A stretch of DNA of 13,357 nt from Pseudomonadota bacterium. GTDB lineage: Bacteria; Pseudomonadota; Gammaproteobacteria; Burkholderiales; Burkholderiaceae_C. Position 1 is the first letter of the stretch. Each line of letters starts with the position of its first letter. Of the stretch, positions 13,018 to 13,357 are shown one piece after another. The stretch lies in contig JAEWBU010000305.1 in NCBI GenBank assembly GCA_023390985.1, forward strand, positions 1 to 13,357, in the 5' to 3' direction. The notes beneath the pieces are model-generated. The model made no database searches and was not told where the DNA came from. It worked only from the letters and a program-made list of their open reading frames with translations. Made by a program: the position numbers and the translations under genes.

Positions 13018-13357
13018 ATGTTCGCTGAAGCCATCGAAGACATCCTGCGCGACCAGTGCACGCCGGCCATGGTGCGCGCCATCGAGACGGGCGGCGACCC
13101 GATGCCCTTGTGGGACGCGCTCGCCGGCGCGGGTTTCCTGGACCTGCTGCTGCCCGAAGAGGCGGGCGGGGCGGGATTGCCGTTGCCCGAGCTCTACCCG
13201 GTGCTGGCCCACTTCGGCCGCTACGCCGTGCCCCTGCCCATCGGCCAGGCCATCGTGGCGCGCGGGCTCGTCGCGCCGGGCGTCACGCTGCCCACCGGGC
13301 CGCTCACGCTGGCGCCTTCGCTCCGGCGCGGTCCCGGCGGCGAGATCACCTGTGCGC
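13018..13357 (+). CDS. Second acyl-CoA dehydrogenase, N-terminal part (cut by window end)
   Basis: Only 113 codons are visible. ATG 13018 is preceded by AGGAGA (13005-13010) with 7-nt spacing. The translation begins MFAEAIEDILRDQ and contains LWDALAGAGFLDLLLPEEAGGAGL and ELYPVLAHFGRYAVPLPIGQ, typical of the N-terminal helical domain of FadE/ACAD-family partners (segments at residues 31-54 and 58-77, read by hand). The frame stays open to the last base, so the gene continues outside the window. It is translated directly after the first ACAD and is divergent from it, as in alpha2beta2 acyl-CoA dehydrogenases of steroid and cyclic-acid degradation. Whether it keeps catalytic and FAD residues cannot be seen here. 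Confidence 0.85.
   Translation, partial: MFAEAIEDILRDQCTPAMVRAIETGGDPMPLWDALAGAGFLDLLLPEEAGGAGLPLPELYPVLAHFGRYAVPLPIGQAIVARGLVAPGVTLPTGPLTLAPSLRRGPGGEITCA

Noticed and set aside
1..13357. tRNA, rRNA or insertion sequence marking an integration site
   Set aside because: No cloverleaf, rRNA stretch, transposase or terminal inverted-repeat pair was found by eye on either strand, so no integration mechanism can be named.

Overview
The window reads as chromosomal DNA from a high-GC betaproteobacterium, most likely Burkholderiales (Comamonadaceae or Alcaligenaceae type). The pointers are a Bug/TctC-family solute-binding protein inside a catabolic operon, a CaiB/BaiF CoA-transferase, a LysR regulator, very GC-rich third codon positions, and a small secreted DUF4124 protein. 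This placement is inference; there is no rRNA or tRNA gene and I see no phylogenetic marker.

The window has two parts. Positions 1 to about 3,900 are accessory-looking and less GC-rich (hand count 32/60 at 1741-1800, against 44/60 at 9061-9120). This part holds a leftward GIY-YIG nuclease gene (329-1267), a rightward secreted DUF4124 protein (1361-1909), and a rightward 567-residue fusion of a class I SAM-dependent methyltransferase to an HNH nuclease (1972-3675). A gene-poor junction of about 285 bp with small repeats follows. Two nuclease-type genes, one joined to a methyltransferase, suggest a DNA-modification, defence or mobile-element function, but no gene here is a recognised member of a named system.

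Positions 3961 to the right edge form a divergent catabolic locus. Leftward: a crotonase-fold protein (4958-5752), then a LysR regulator (3961-4881). Rightward from 5945, tightly packed: CaiB/BaiF CoA-transferase, Bug-type periplasmic binding protein, MaoC-fold hydratase, PaaG-like crotonase, DUF35 protein, thiolase-like protein, SDR dehydrogenase, acyl-CoA dehydrogenase, and a second acyl-CoA dehydrogenase cut by the window end. The 192-bp divergent spacer carries two near-identical 19-bp dyads that fit the LysR T-N11-A rule, plus two other inverted repeats.

Together the rightward genes can capture a carboxylic acid (Bug), activate it to a CoA thioester (CoA-transferase), dehydrogenate it (possibly a heteromeric ACAD pair), hydrate it (MaoC), isomerise or otherwise process it (crotonases), oxidise the hydroxyl (SDR) and cleave C-C (DUF35 + thiolase-like). 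Three residue-level oddities matter. Both crotonases lack both glutamates of classical enoyl-CoA hydratase. The DUF35 protein has no cysteine at all. The thiolase-like partner lacks the N-terminal nucleophilic cysteine. The MaoC/DUF35/thiolase-like combination resembles the ChsH1-ChsH2-Ltp2 hydratase-aldolase of steroid side-chain degradation, so the last step may be a retro-aldol cleavage instead of thiolysis. The substrate cannot be read from the sequence.
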